NCBI GenBank assembly: GCA_019636095.1
Contig: JAHBYF010000010.1
Span: forward strand, 62,001-126,000
DNA length: 64,000 nt
DNA from: Hyphomonadaceae bacterium
GTDB taxonomy: Bacteria; Pseudomonadota; Alphaproteobacteria; Caulobacterales; Aquidulcibacteraceae
Direction: 5' to 3'
Both the position numbers and the translations under genes were made by a program. This document shows positions 1-9,982 of the stretch, in pieces. Each line of letters opens with the position of its first letter. Within the stretch, counting starts at the first letter, position 1. The notes beneath the pieces are model-generated. The model did no database searches and was not told the origin of the DNA. It saw nothing but the letters and a program-made list of their open reading frames with translations.

Positions 1-1
1 C

Positions 2-310
2 GCGAAGACGCACAAAATGCAGCAAGGCCATCACGGCGCGAACCACCCGGTGAAAGATCAGTCGACCGGCAAGGTCGAGATCGTCTCGATGAACCACGGC
101 TTCGCGATCGACACGAAGACATTGCCGAAAGGCGTCAAGGAAACCCACGTCTCGCTGTTCGACGGCTCCAATTGCGGCATCGAAGTCGAAGGCAAGCCGG
201 TGTTCTCGGTACAGTACCACCCGGAAGCCTCCCCCGGCCCGCAAGACAGCCACTACCTGTTCGAACGCTTCGCAAAACTCATGGCGAAGAAGACCAAGAG
301 CGCGGCTTAG
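2..310 (+). CDS. carA: Carbamoyl-phosphate synthase small subunit, C-terminal part (5' end outside window)
   Basis: The glutamine amidotransferase subunit hydrolyses glutamine and passes ammonia to CarB for carbamoyl phosphate synthesis (arginine and pyrimidines). The open frame runs in from the window edge, so only about the last 102 residues are visible. The class I amidotransferase end is clear: a QQGHHGANHPVKD stretch early on, and FSVQYHPEASPGP near the end, which supplies the His and Glu of the Cys-His-Glu triad. The nucleophile Cys lies upstream of the window. The partner carB is not adjacent; it starts at 25029 on the same strand. Confidence 0.95.
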   Translation, partial: AKTHKMQQGHHGANHPVKDQSTGKVEIVSMNHGFAIDTKTLPKGVKETHVSLFDGSNCGIEVEGKPVFSVQYHPEASPGPQDSHYLFERFAKLMAKKTKSAA

Positions 311-405
311 ACCTGCGGCGAAGGCTGTTGCGACTTACTTGCAAAAGCAACTGACCGATGCCATGCACCCCCCAGGCGCGGGCGCGCCGGATCGGGGGAG
401 CGTTG

Positions 406-1155
406 ATGAAGCGGGTTTTGGTGGCGTCGTCTGTCGTTGGTTGGTTGCTGGCGCCGGGCGTGGCGTCGGCAGAACCCGGCCGGGCGGCCGAGGTGTACGG
501 CCCGAGCGTTCACGCGGGCGAAAGCGAGCTCGAACTGCGGACGGGCGTACTCAATGGCGGCGACGCCGATGGCGAATGGCAGACGAAGATCGAAGCGAGC
601 CACGCTTTCACCGATTTCTGGCGCCCAGGCCTCGTCGCCGAATGGGAGCATGAAGGCGGCGAAACCGAATTCACCGCCGTCGCCATCGAGAACGTGTTCG
701 ACTTCACCGGCACGCGCGACTGGCCGGTGCATTTCGGCGCTTACCTCGAATACGAGGTGAACACCCAAGACGGCCCTGACGGCCTTGAACTCAAACTGCT
801 CATGCAGCGCGCGCGCGGCCCCCTCGATCTTACCCTCAACCTGATCGGCGAGCGCGAAGTCGGCAGCGGATCAAGCGACACATGGGAGTTCGGCTACGCC
901 GCCGAGGCCGCCTACGCGCTGAACGAAGACTTCGCACTCGGCATCCAAGGCTTCGGCGACGCCGGCACAGACGACGACTTTGGCGATCTCGGCGATCATG
1001 CCCATTACTGGGGGCCGTTCGCCCAATTCGAACTCGCGCACATCGGCGCGGGTGAAGTAGAACTTCAGCTTGGATATCTGGTCGGCGCGGGTGACTCCGA
1101 AGCGGACGGCCAGTTCCGCTTCAAGCTGGAGTACGAATTCGGTGACGACGACTAA
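406..1155 (+). CDS. Predicted outer-membrane beta-barrel protein, function unknown
   Basis: The product is a 249-residue exported protein. The start at 406 is chosen because a purine-rich GGGGGAG lies just upstream and the frame then opens with a typical signal peptide (MKRVLVASS..., cleavage likely after the Ala-Ser-Ala near residue 22). An upstream ATG at 358 would put 16 non-signal residues in front. The mature part is acidic, Cys-free and full of alternating aromatic and polar stretches (for example the FRFKLEYEFGDDD end), as in outer-membrane barrels. No named family was recognised. It overlaps the next gene by 14 bases, so the two are probably co-transcribed. Confidence 0.7.
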   Translation: MKRVLVASSVVGWLLAPGVASAEPGRAAEVYGPSVHAGESELELRTGVLNGGDADGEWQTKIEASHAFTDFWRPGLVAEWEHEGGETEFTAVAIENVFDFTGTRDWPVHFGAYLEYEVNTQDGPDGLELKLLMQRARGPLDLTLNLIGEREVGSGSSDTWEFGYAAEAAYALNEDFALGIQGFGDAGTDDDFGDLGDHAHYWGPFAQFELAHIGAGEVELQLGYLVGAGDSEADGQFRFKLEYEFGDDD

Positions 1156-2059
1156 GCCAGCCCTTCTCGTTCACCCTTCGCTTGGCCTATTCGAAATGCG
1201 CCTCACCGACTATGAGGTCGTGCATTGGCCGACGGATCGGAAAGATATCCGCGCCGCGGTCACCATCGGCCATGTCGGCATTTCAAATGCGATGATCGAT
1301 GCCCTGCCTGAACTCGGCTGCATCGTCTGCTTCGGCGTCGGCGTGGACGGGATTGATCTTGCCTACGCAAAGCAGCGCGGCGTCGCGATCAGCCACGGAC
1401 GCGACATCAATCACGAAGATGTCGCCGACGTCGCCATCGGGCTCATGATCGCGCGCTTTCGGCTTTTCACGGAAGGCGAAAAGGTATTGCGCGAAGGCGG
1501 GTGGACGCCGCCGCTTGCGGTGCCGCCGCAGAAACGACTGCGCGGCTCGAAGATTGGCATCGTCGGCATGGGCGCGATTGGCGCCGCCATCGCCCACCGG
1601 GCCGCGGCGTTTGGCATGGAGATCAAATGGTACGGCCCGCGCGCCAAACCCGACGTGACCTACGCTTATGAACCAGATCTGAAGGCGCTGGCGGAGTGGT
1701 GCGATGTTTTGGCGATCGCAGCGCGTGGCGACAAAACCACCGAAAAACTGATCGACGCTGATATTATCAAAGCCGTCGGCAGCACTGGCGTCATCGTCAA
1801 CATTTCGCGCGGCATCGTCATCGATGAGGACGCGCTGATCGCGGCGCTGAAATCAGGCGCGCTCGGCGGCGCTGGCCTCGATGTGTTTGTCGAGGAGCCG
1901 ACACCTGTCGATCGCTGGAAAGATGTGCCGAACACCACGCTCACCCCGCACCTTGGCGGCGCAACCCGCGAGGCGCTCTGGGAAGGCTCGCAAAACGTGA
2001 TCGAAAACCTGCGCCGCTTCTATGCCGGCGAAGCGCTGCTCACGCCGCTCGCGGGCTAG
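1142..2059 (+). CDS. D-isomer-specific 2-hydroxyacid dehydrogenase
   Basis: The product is an NAD(P)-dependent oxidoreductase of the D-2-hydroxyacid dehydrogenase family (glyoxylate/hydroxypyruvate reductase-like), 305 residues from a GTG start at 1142. The GTG is preferred because GGAG sits about 10 bases upstream and the alignment to the family (ALLVHPSLG...) begins there; the longer frame back to 1070 runs inside the preceding gene. Visible motifs are the Rossmann signature GIVGMGAIGAAIA, the catalytic-Arg segment ISRGIVIDEDAL, the Glu segment VEEPTP and the catalytic His in PHLGGAT. The exact substrate cannot be told. Its stop codon shares a CTAG with the convergent gene. Confidence 0.88.
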   Translation: MTTTKPALLVHPSLGLFEMRLTDYEVVHWPTDRKDIRAAVTIGHVGISNAMIDALPELGCIVCFGVGVDGIDLAYAKQRGVAISHGRDINHEDVADVAIGLMIARFRLFTEGEKVLREGGWTPPLAVPPQKRLRGSKIGIVGMGAIGAAIAHRAAAFGMEIKWYGPRAKPDVTYAYEPDLKALAEWCDVLAIAARGDKTTEKLIDADIIKAVGSTGVIVNISRGIVIDEDALIAALKSGALGGAGLDVFVEEPTPVDRWKDVPNTTLTPHLGGATREALWEGSQNVIENLRRFYAGEALLTPLAG

Positions 2060-3000
2060 CGATCAGGTAGCTCGCCAATACGAAGCAGGCGCTCGATTTG
2101 CGGGTAGTCCGCGCCGAAGTTGCGGCGCATCACGTTCAGGCACGCCTCGTGAAGGGGGTCGCGATTCATCCAAGACCAGCGCTCGAATTTTGCGTCGCCG
2201 GCACGCAGCTCCGCATCGATTGTCCGCGCGCTGCGCAGCCAATCACCACCCGGCAACGGCATTCCGCTTTCCAGGCTGACCTTGTCACCATCGCCGAAAT
2301 CCACTCGATAGATAATGGAGTCCGACGCGTTGCGCCCCTCGACGTGATTGCAGCCTAGTTCGACCCGGGCTGCGTCACGCCAAGGCCGGGGCTCACTCGC
2401 CCCCCACGGGAAGAACGGCGCGCGGATATAGTGCGTCGCGGTGTAAACCGTGTGGGTATTGACGTCCCGGACGAGCGCCAAACCCGCGATGGACAATCCA
2501 ACGACGCCGGCGATCAGCATCATGCGATTGCCCTGGCTGATCCAGGCATCGACGTACGCTTTGGGATCACTCAACTCGGCGACCCGCCGAAGGCTTCGCT
2601 TGAGCAAGGTGCGCTCAAACCAACGACGGGAATGTGTGGCGTTGAATATGAGGTACGAAGCGCGCAGGCGTGGCGTACGCAATAGTATCAAGTTCGCAAT
2701 AGAACCGGATGCGAAGATCCATCCAAATATCGCAATAACCAAAGAAAACCCAAAATTGGCTTCGAATAGAAGCGCGTTCTCCGCCCGTGCGTGGTCCACG
2801 GCGTTGCGCACTGTAAGGTCGCCGAGAGGCTCCCAAAACAAGGCGCCGACTCCACAGCCGCTCAGCATCACTGCCAAGAAGAGGATCGTGTAAATGAGCG
2901 CGAAGCTCGCAGTCGGCCTCTGCGCCAGCACGTAGTCGATCACCTGCTGGGGCGCCCCGCTCTCCCTTAGCGCCGTCGTTGGCCCTTCGGTTTCACTCAC
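2056..3000 (-). CDS. Conserved membrane protein of unknown function
   Basis: The product has 314 residues. The GTG at 3000 is taken as start because GGAG (3011-3008) stands 7 bases upstream; longer in-frame starts lack such a site. Three hydrophobic segments are visible: two in the first third (FALIYTILFLAVMLSGCGVG and a second around GFSLVIAIFGWIFASG) and a third, MMLIAGVVGLSIAGLAL, near the middle. They are followed by a soluble C-terminal half of about 130 residues with scattered Cys and Trp. No domain was recognised. The gene ends exactly at the stop of the convergent dehydrogenase, sharing CTAG at 2056-2059. Confidence 0.65.
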   Translation of the reverse strand: MSETEGPTTALRESGAPQQVIDYVLAQRPTASFALIYTILFLAVMLSGCGVGALFWEPLGDLTVRNAVDHARAENALLFEANFGFSLVIAIFGWIFASGSIANLILLRTPRLRASYLIFNATHSRRWFERTLLKRSLRRVAELSDPKAYVDAWISQGNRMMLIAGVVGLSIAGLALVRDVNTHTVYTATHYIRAPFFPWGASEPRPWRDAARVELGCNHVEGRNASDSIIYRVDFGDGDKVSLESGMPLPGGDWLRSARTIDAELRAGDAKFERWSWMNRDPLHEACLNVMRRNFGADYPQIERLLRIGELPDR

Positions 3001-3074
3001 GCACCCCCTCCAGGCTCTCGGAACCATGATCCACTTAGGTTGTTTCACTCGCAAGCATAAGCTGGAGAGAAACA

Positions 3075-3326
3075 ATGGCTGAGCGTGAAAGCAGTGGTGG
3101 TTCGTCGCCGTGGGTTGCGTTCCTAGCGGGCATTATTCTGGTCGCGGTCGTCGCGTTCGGGGTGGTCGCCTACACTGGCGGTTTGCAGCAACGCGACACG
3201 GCGCAGCTTGAACTCAACGTGCCGGACGTGAACGTCAATCCGCCGGACATCAATCTGCCGGACCCGCCGCCGGCGCCGACTACGCCGCCGACGGCCGAAG
3301 CCCCGGTAGAAACGCCTTCGAACTGA
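3075..3326 (+). CDS. Small single-pass membrane protein with proline-rich tail
   Basis: The product is an 83-residue protein with a short polar N-terminus, one transmembrane helix (WVAFLAGIILVAVVAFGVVA) and a roughly 45-residue tail rich in Pro, Asp and Asn (repeated PDVN/PDIN/LPDPPP units). GGAGAG about 7 bases before the ATG supports translation. The layout suggests an inner-membrane anchor with a periplasmic extended tail. No function is recognised. It is monocistronic and followed by a strong hairpin at 3345-3372. Confidence 0.7.
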   Translation: MAERESSGGSSPWVAFLAGIILVAVVAFGVVAYTGGLQQRDTAQLELNVPDVNVNPPDINLPDPPPAPTTPPTAEAPVETPSN

Positions 3327-3344
3327 ATTTTCTACGGACAAAGT

Positions 3345-3372
3345 GAGGGCGGCGGAGTGATCCGCCGCCCTC
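3345..3372. terminator. 12-bp perfect hairpin between convergent genes
   Basis: GAGGGCGGCGGA (3345-3356) pairs perfectly with TCCGCCGCCCTC (3361-3372) around a four-base loop GTGA. It lies between the ends of the small membrane protein gene and the minus-strand SIMPL gene, so it can act on both transcripts. A long T-tract is missing on either side, so it may be an inefficient or factor-assisted terminator. Confidence 0.6.
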
Positions 3373-3397
3373 TGTCGTTGCGCGACTTCTTCGCGAA

Positions 3398-4123
3398 CTA
3401 GCGCAGTTCGAACGTCACATTGACGCTGACCCGCGTTTCGATTTCTCCGGGCGAGATGGGCGTCGGCGCCGCATCTTGCGCCGCAGCAAAGCGTTCAAGC
3501 GCGACTGGCATGGGCGGCGCATAGCCGCCACCTTCACTCACTGACACGATGCGGTTCACGCGCATCCCCAACGCATTTGCATAGAGCTCGGCGCGGCGGC
3601 GCGCTTCGGCGATCGCGGCGCGGCGCGCGATGTCGAGCTGCGCGTCTGGATCAGCGTGCGAGAACGAAACGCCATTCACAGTGTTGCCGCCGGCGCCGAC
3701 AGCTGCGTCGATCACGCGCCCGGTATTGTTGATGTTGCGCACTTTGGCGGTGACGGTGTTGTTGGCTTGATAGCCGGTAATCCGCGGCTGCTGGCCTTCG
3801 ACATATTGCTGTTGCGGATAGACCGAAACGTTCGCCGTCTGAATATCGCGCTCGGCGACGCCGGCCCGGCGCAGCGCTTGGATCAGCGCGTTCATCCGCC
3901 GCGCATTTTCGGCAACTGCGGCGGCTGCCGTTTGACCCTCAGTGGTCACGCCCAGATTGATCGTCGCCAGATCAGGGCGCGCTTCGGATTTGCCCTCGGC
4001 GCTGACGCTCAGCAGCGTCCCCTCCGCCAGCACCAGCTGACCCTGCGTTTGCGCTTGAGCCGCCGGCGGAAGCGCCGCTGCGGCCAAAACGGCGAATGCC
4101 GCCGCGGCTTTCATCATTTGCAT
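3398..4123 (-). CDS. SIMPL domain (DUF541) periplasmic protein
   Basis: The product is a 241-residue exported protein of the SIMPL/DUF541 family (BP26/YggE-like). Such proteins form oligomeric rings in the periplasm and are linked to oxidative stress in other bacteria; their biochemical role is not settled. The start at 4123 is chosen because CGGAG stands 6 bases upstream and the frame then begins with a clean signal peptide (MQMMKAAAAFAVLAAAALPP, Ala-rich cleavage site before QTQG). Family hallmarks are the early GKSEARPDLATINLGV strand, the helical NARRMNALIQALR segment and DIQTANVSVYPQ. It stands alone, convergent with the small membrane protein gene. Confidence 0.88.
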   Translation of the reverse strand: MQMMKAAAAFAVLAAAALPPAAQAQTQGQLVLAEGTLLSVSAEGKSEARPDLATINLGVTTEGQTAAAAVAENARRMNALIQALRRAGVAERDIQTANVSVYPQQQYVEGQQPRITGYQANNTVTAKVRNINNTGRVIDAAVGAGGNTVNGVSFSHADPDAQLDIARRAAIAEARRRAELYANALGMRVNRIVSVSEGGGYAPPMPVALERFAAAQDAAPTPISPGEIETRVSVNVTFELR

Positions 4124-4273
4124 CGAAATCTCCGTCATCCCTCGCGCCTGAGACATGCGAGCCTGGGCGCCTAAATTACGGCGAGGTCAGGATGTGGCTG
4201 CCTCACTCCGGAGAATGTGAGCGCGCAACCAATGTTCCGGTGAACGCGTTGATTTGGGGACACAGGAGTTCCC

Positions 4274-4450
4274 ATGCCGCACAAACACAAGCGACCCGAC
4301 ACCAAGACCCAAACCCCGCCGCCGCCGAAACCCAAAAAAGTTCGCGACGCCGGCACGGAGTCGATGACCAACCCGCCGAAAGATTGGAACGACGTGGACG
4401 AAACAAGCGACGAAAGCTTCCCCGCCAGCGATCCGCCAGCGAAATACTAG
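4274..4450 (+). CDS. Small 58-residue hydrophilic protein with DESFPASDPPA motif
   Basis: The reading frame was found by eye: ATG at 4274 with AGGAG (4264-4268) five bases upstream, TAG at 4448-4450. The N-terminal half is basic and Pro-rich (MPHKHKRPDTKTQTPPPPK). The C-terminal half is acidic and carries WNDVDETSDESFPASDPPA, a short motif that recurs at the ends of many small uncharacterised bacterial proteins. There is no signal peptide or membrane segment, so it should be cytoplasmic. Function is unknown. The ribosome-binding site and the recognisable motif make a real gene likely despite the size. Confidence 0.72.
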   Translation: MPHKHKRPDTKTQTPPPPKPKKVRDAGTESMTNPPKDWNDVDETSDESFPASDPPAKY

Positions 4451-4494
4451 GACCTAGACGTGGCGTTCCCTGTTCGCCCGCGTTCTCAGTGGCG

Positions 4495-4584
4495 TCATCT
4501 CCCGCCCCGGCGAATTGCCAGAAGGAGCGTGGCGACTGCTGCCACCATTGAGCACGCGGCAGTAATGGCGTTGGCGATTTCCAC
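4495..4584 (-). CDS. Candidate 29-residue membrane peptide
   Basis: A GTG-started frame of 29 codons ends with TGA at 4497-4495. GAGG lies about 7 bases upstream of the GTG. The predicted peptide is one hydrophobic helix (AITAACSMVAAVATLLLAI) followed by a basic end (RRGGR), the layout of a small inner-membrane protein. Support is only the ribosome-binding site and the composition; it may be chance in a GC-rich spacer. Confidence 0.28.
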   Translation of the reverse strand: MEIANAITAACSMVAAVATLLLAIRRGGR

Positions 4585-4832
4585 GGCTGCACCTCATGAT
4601 TTCGTAAACATGTCGTTAAAGAGTGTCTCAACTCTGTAAGAAGTATTAACGGCGCAACGAATTGGTATCGTTATCCGGGGTGTGGACCTGGAGCTCGGTT
4701 TGGCGCGCTCAGCTAGCTGCGTGAATCGGAGTCCGAGTCAGCGAGCAAGCCTCCTGGCGGAAACCACCTCGGCGGAACATCGAAAAATCCCAAGTAAAAT
4801 CAGCGCCTGAGAATCGTTTCGGCGAATCGGTG

Positions 4833-4838
4833 TATAAT
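4833..4838 (+). promoter_or_regulatory. Candidate -10 element (TATAAT) for dnaG
   Basis: A perfect TATAAT occurs 36 bases before the dnaG start codon in an otherwise GC-rich spacer. No good -35 hexamer stands 16-18 bases upstream, so the assignment rests on the -10 box and on position. Confidence 0.4.
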
Positions 4839-4873
4839 ACGGCTTAACACCGCCACTCCCACTTCAGGCTCAG

Positions 4874-6757
4874 ATGCGTTTCACCGACACCTTGCTACGC
4901 CAGGTGCGCGACCGGGTTTCGATTGCCGATTATGCCGGCAAGCGAATGACCTGGAACAAGCAAAAGTCCCGGCCGTCCGCCGGTGACTATTGGGCCTGCT
5001 GTCCGTTCCACCAGGAAAAGAGCCCCTCCTTCCACGTGCTGGACAATAAGGGCCTCTTCAAGTGCTTCGGTTGCGGTGAAAAGGGCGACGTCTTCACGTT
5101 GGCGATGAAGCTCGAAGGCTTGAGCTTTCCGGAAGCGGTCGAAAAGTTCGCGGAGATCGCGGGCGTTCAGCTGCCGAAGGATGATTACGACAATCGCGGC
5201 GAGAACGATCAGCGCAAGCGCCTCTACGCCGTCGCTGCCTCTGCAGCGAAACTCTTCTCGGCCGCACTGCGCTCCAGCGGCGGCGCCGATGCGCGCAAAT
5301 ACCTGCAAGGCCGCGGTTTCGGCCCGGAAGAATGGGAGCGCTTCTCCATCGGCTTTGCGCCGGATGAGTGGTCGTGGGCGATCGACAAACTCAAAGCCGA
5401 AGGCTTCACCATAGAAGAGATCGTGCAGGCCGGCGTCGCGCGCCAAGGCGAAGACGACAAGCGCGCCATCGACACCTTCCGCGGCCGCATCACCTTCGAG
5501 ATCACCGACACCGCGGGCAAGGTCATCGGCTTCGGTGGCCGCGCGCTCGCGAAGGATGCGAAGGCCAAGTACATCAACTCACCCGAGACGCCGCTTTATT
5601 CGAAGAGCCGGGTGCTCTACCGCCTGAAGCAAGCGCGCGAGCTGCTGGCGAAGACGAAAGCTGACGGCCTTGTCCTCGGCGAAGGCTATCTCGACGTCAT
5701 CGCCTTCGAGCGCGCCGGCATCGCCGCCGTCGCCCCATGCGGCACCGCGCTGACGGAAGAACAGCTGCAGCTGCTCTGGCGCTCAGGCGGCGCGCCGGTG
5801 CTCTGCCTCGATGGCGACAGCGCTGGCCAACGCGCCGCCGAACGCGCGCTCGATCTCGCCATCCCGCACCTCGCGCCCGGCCGCACCATCCGCCTCGCCC
5901 ACGCGCCGAAGGGCGAAGACCCGGACGACATCTACCGCCGCGCCGGCGCCGAAGCGCTCTCGGCGCTGATCGACGCCGCCGTCCCCGCCTCCGATGCGTT
6001 GTTCGAGCGCGAAAAGCTTCGCCACGGCATCGAGACACCGGAAGCGCAAGCGGCGTTCCAGGCCGCGCTCAAGGAAGCCATCGGCAGAATTGGCGACCGC
6101 GAAACCTCGCGCGCCTTCTTCTCGGACCTGATGAGCCGCGCCAACGCCACCATCCGCGCTCAACGCCCGGCTTTCGCGCCCAACCAGGGCGGCGGCCAGT
6201 TCAGGCGCAAAGGCGAACCGGCTCCCGCTACGGCAGAGCTGAAGGCCCACGCCACTTCGCACCCGCCCCGTCCGGCCGCCGAACTCTTCCTCCGCGCCGC
6301 CGTCGACCTGCCGCAGATCCTCGCCAGTTACGGCAACTGGATCGAGCGCCTCCACATCACTGACCCCGACCTTGAAGCCATCCGCGAGGCGCTGCTGGCG
6401 CTCGCAGATGACCATGAAGAGCTTGGGGCCATTGACCGCGCCGCCCTGAGCCTCCATTTGACCCGATCGGGTCAAGACCGCGCTGTTGCGCGGATTTCGC
6501 GCTGGCCGAAGGCAAAACCTCCCCCGGAGGGCGCCGACGTCGGAGCGGAGTGGCTGGCTTTGGCGACACGCGAAGTCGTGGCGCCAGCGATCAGGGAGGA
6601 ATTGGCCGAGCTGCGCCAGGCAGCAGCCGATGGGGACGATACGGCCTTCGCTCGCTTCCAGGCTCTGAGCCGCGAAGCACGCGACATCGAAGCGCGGGCG
6701 CGCGAGGCCAAGCTGGACGATGTGCAAGAAGATGACGCGGGCGGCCTAGTCGCCTGA
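4874..6757 (+). CDS. dnaG: DNA primase
   Basis: The primase makes RNA primers at the replication fork and binds the DnaB helicase. The protein has 627 residues, normal for the family. The N-terminal zinc finger shows C43, H46, C64 and C67 (CCPFH ... KCFGCG). The core is followed by the TOPRIM domain: the Glu in LVLGEGYLDVIAFERAG is near residue 269, with the acidic VLCLDGDSAGQ about 50 residues later. The last 170 residues are helical, with low similarity, and should form the helicase-binding domain. The gene is followed after 6 bases by rpoD, the classic dnaG-rpoD macromolecular synthesis arrangement. The ribosome-binding site before the ATG is weak. Confidence 0.97.
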   Translation: MRFTDTLLRQVRDRVSIADYAGKRMTWNKQKSRPSAGDYWACCPFHQEKSPSFHVLDNKGLFKCFGCGEKGDVFTLAMKLEGLSFPEAVEKFAEIAGVQLPKDDYDNRGENDQRKRLYAVAASAAKLFSAALRSSGGADARKYLQGRGFGPEEWERFSIGFAPDEWSWAIDKLKAEGFTIEEIVQAGVARQGEDDKRAIDTFRGRITFEITDTAGKVIGFGGRALAKDAKAKYINSPETPLYSKSRVLYRLKQARELLAKTKADGLVLGEGYLDVIAFERAGIAAVAPCGTALTEEQLQLLWRSGGAPVLCLDGDSAGQRAAERALDLAIPHLAPGRTIRLAHAPKGEDPDDIYRRAGAEALSALIDAAVPASDALFEREKLRHGIETPEAQAAFQAALKEAIGRIGDRETSRAFFSDLMSRANATIRAQRPAFAPNQGGGQFRRKGEPAPATAELKAHATSHPPRPAAELFLRAAVDLPQILASYGNWIERLHITDPDLEAIREALLALADDHEELGAIDRAALSLHLTRSGQDRAVARISRWPKAKPPPEGADVGAEWLALATREVVAPAIREELAELRQAAADGDDTAFARFQALSREARDIEARAREAKLDDVQEDDAGGLVA

Positions 6758-6763
6758 GGTTTT

Positions 6764-8875
<2,112 letters not shown>

Positions 8876-8912
8876 GTGAGCCATCAAGCAACACTGCGCC
8901 GGGGAGTTTGAT

Positions 8913-9818
8913 TTGCCGTCTGAATTTACGAGCAAGCGCAAAGGCGAACTCATCCGCTCACTTCACGTTATCCTAGAATCGGAACCCGAAGGACTTCCCG
9001 CTCGCACTGCAATCCAACGACTAGCGAGCGTTTGTAACGCCACGCCGCTCGAAATGAGCAGCTACGAGTCAGGCGCGCGCCGCTTCGACAAGGTCGTTCG
9101 CTTTCTGACCATCGCACCTGTGAAGGCCGGATGGTTGGTAAAGAGCGATGGCATTTGGTTCATTACAGACGAAGGCAAGCAGGCTCTGGCTCGCTTTGCA
9201 GACCCCTCGGAATTTCGCACGCAAGCGGCGCGACTCTATCGCGTGTGGAAGAACGCGCGAGATGCGAGCGCCGATTCAGAACCCAGCGTCGACGTCGACG
9301 ACGACATAGAGGTCGACGGCGCGCGCACCGTGACCTTTGAACAAGCCGAAGAGCAAGCTTGGTCAGAGATTGATCGCTACCTTTCGACGATGGACCCGTT
9401 CGACCTGCAACGGCTCGTGGCCGATCTATTGCAGGGCATGGGATATCACGTGGCCTGGATCTCTCCGCCTGGGAAAGATCACGGGATTGATATTATCGCA
9501 TTTACGGACCCACTCGGCAGCCAGGGGCCACGTATCAAGGTTCAGGTCAAGCGGCTAACCAGTTCGCGCGTGGACGCCGATGGATTGAGAGCTTTTCTAG
9601 CAACGATTAGCGGCACAGACGTGGGCATATTTGTTGCCCTGTCCGGCTTCACGAAGGACGCGGAAGATTACGCGCGAAACCAAGAAAACCGACGCATGAC
9701 CCTAATCAACGCGAAGCGCCTCGTTGAGCTCTGGGTCGAACACTACGCCAAACTGACCGACAAAGCGCGCCAACTGTTGCCGCTCACGCCAATCTACTTC
9801 TTGGCCCCAGACGTGTAG
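8913..9818 (+). CDS. Mrr-like restriction endonuclease (type IV candidate)
   Basis: The product has 301 residues from a TTG start with GGGAG seven bases upstream. The first about 100 residues look like the Mrr N-terminal winged-helix domain (LIRSLHVILESEPEGLPA ... GWLVKSDGIWFITDEGKQAL). An acidic linker (VDVDDDIEVDG) leads to a Mrr-type nuclease domain: MDPFDLQRLVADLLQGMGY, then the catalytic PD-(D/E)xK variant with D193 (GKDHGIDIIAF) and Q211-x-K213 (KVQVKR). Mrr enzymes cut modified foreign DNA. No methyltransferase or helicase partner is next to it, which fits a stand-alone modification-dependent enzyme. It sits between rpoD and a repeat-rich spacer, so it may be acquired DNA. Confidence 0.85.
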   Translation: MPSEFTSKRKGELIRSLHVILESEPEGLPARTAIQRLASVCNATPLEMSSYESGARRFDKVVRFLTIAPVKAGWLVKSDGIWFITDEGKQALARFADPSEFRTQAARLYRVWKNARDASADSEPSVDVDDDIEVDGARTVTFEQAEEQAWSEIDRYLSTMDPFDLQRLVADLLQGMGYHVAWISPPGKDHGIDIIAFTDPLGSQGPRIKVQVKRLTSSRVDADGLRAFLATISGTDVGIFVALSGFTKDAEDYARNQENRRMTLINAKRLVELWVEHYAKLTDKARQLLPLTPIYFLAPDV

Positions 9819-9828
9819 AGGAGCGCCT

Positions 9829-9982
9829 CCTTCTCCCGCATGGGCGGGAGAAGGTGGTCGCGAAGCGACCGGATGAGGGCGGGGCGCCTGAAGGCTGAGC
9901 GCGGCATCACACTCTCGCTCTATCCTGACACTCGCCCCCTCACCCGCGCTTCGCGCGACCTCTCCCCCTCGCGGGGTAGAGG
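9829..9982. repeat. Pair of inverted palindromic (REP-like) units
   Basis: The first unit is a perfect 11-bp hairpin (CCTTCTCCCGC 9829-9839 with GCGGGAGAAGG 9844-9854) followed by GGTCGC-GAA-GCGACC (9856-9870) and GGATGAGGGCGGGGCG. After about 50 bases the same elements recur in opposite orientation (CGCCCCCTCACCCG, a GCGCTTCGCGC hairpin, then CCTCTCCCC/GGGGTAGAGG ending at 9982). This inverted pairing is typical of dispersed extragenic palindromes in alphaproteobacteria. It also sits where a terminator for the Mrr gene would be. Copy number cannot be checked here. Confidence 0.65.

Larger units (their letters stand above)
4451..4873. other. Intergenic region upstream of dnaG
   Basis: About 420 bases lie between the 58-residue protein gene and dnaG. 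The region has lower GC content than its surroundings in the part 4600-4670. It contains a possible tiny minus-strand membrane peptide gene (4495-4584) and a TATAAT element at 4833-4838 just before dnaG. No tRNA, repeat or longer conserved frame was seen. Confidence 0.5.
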
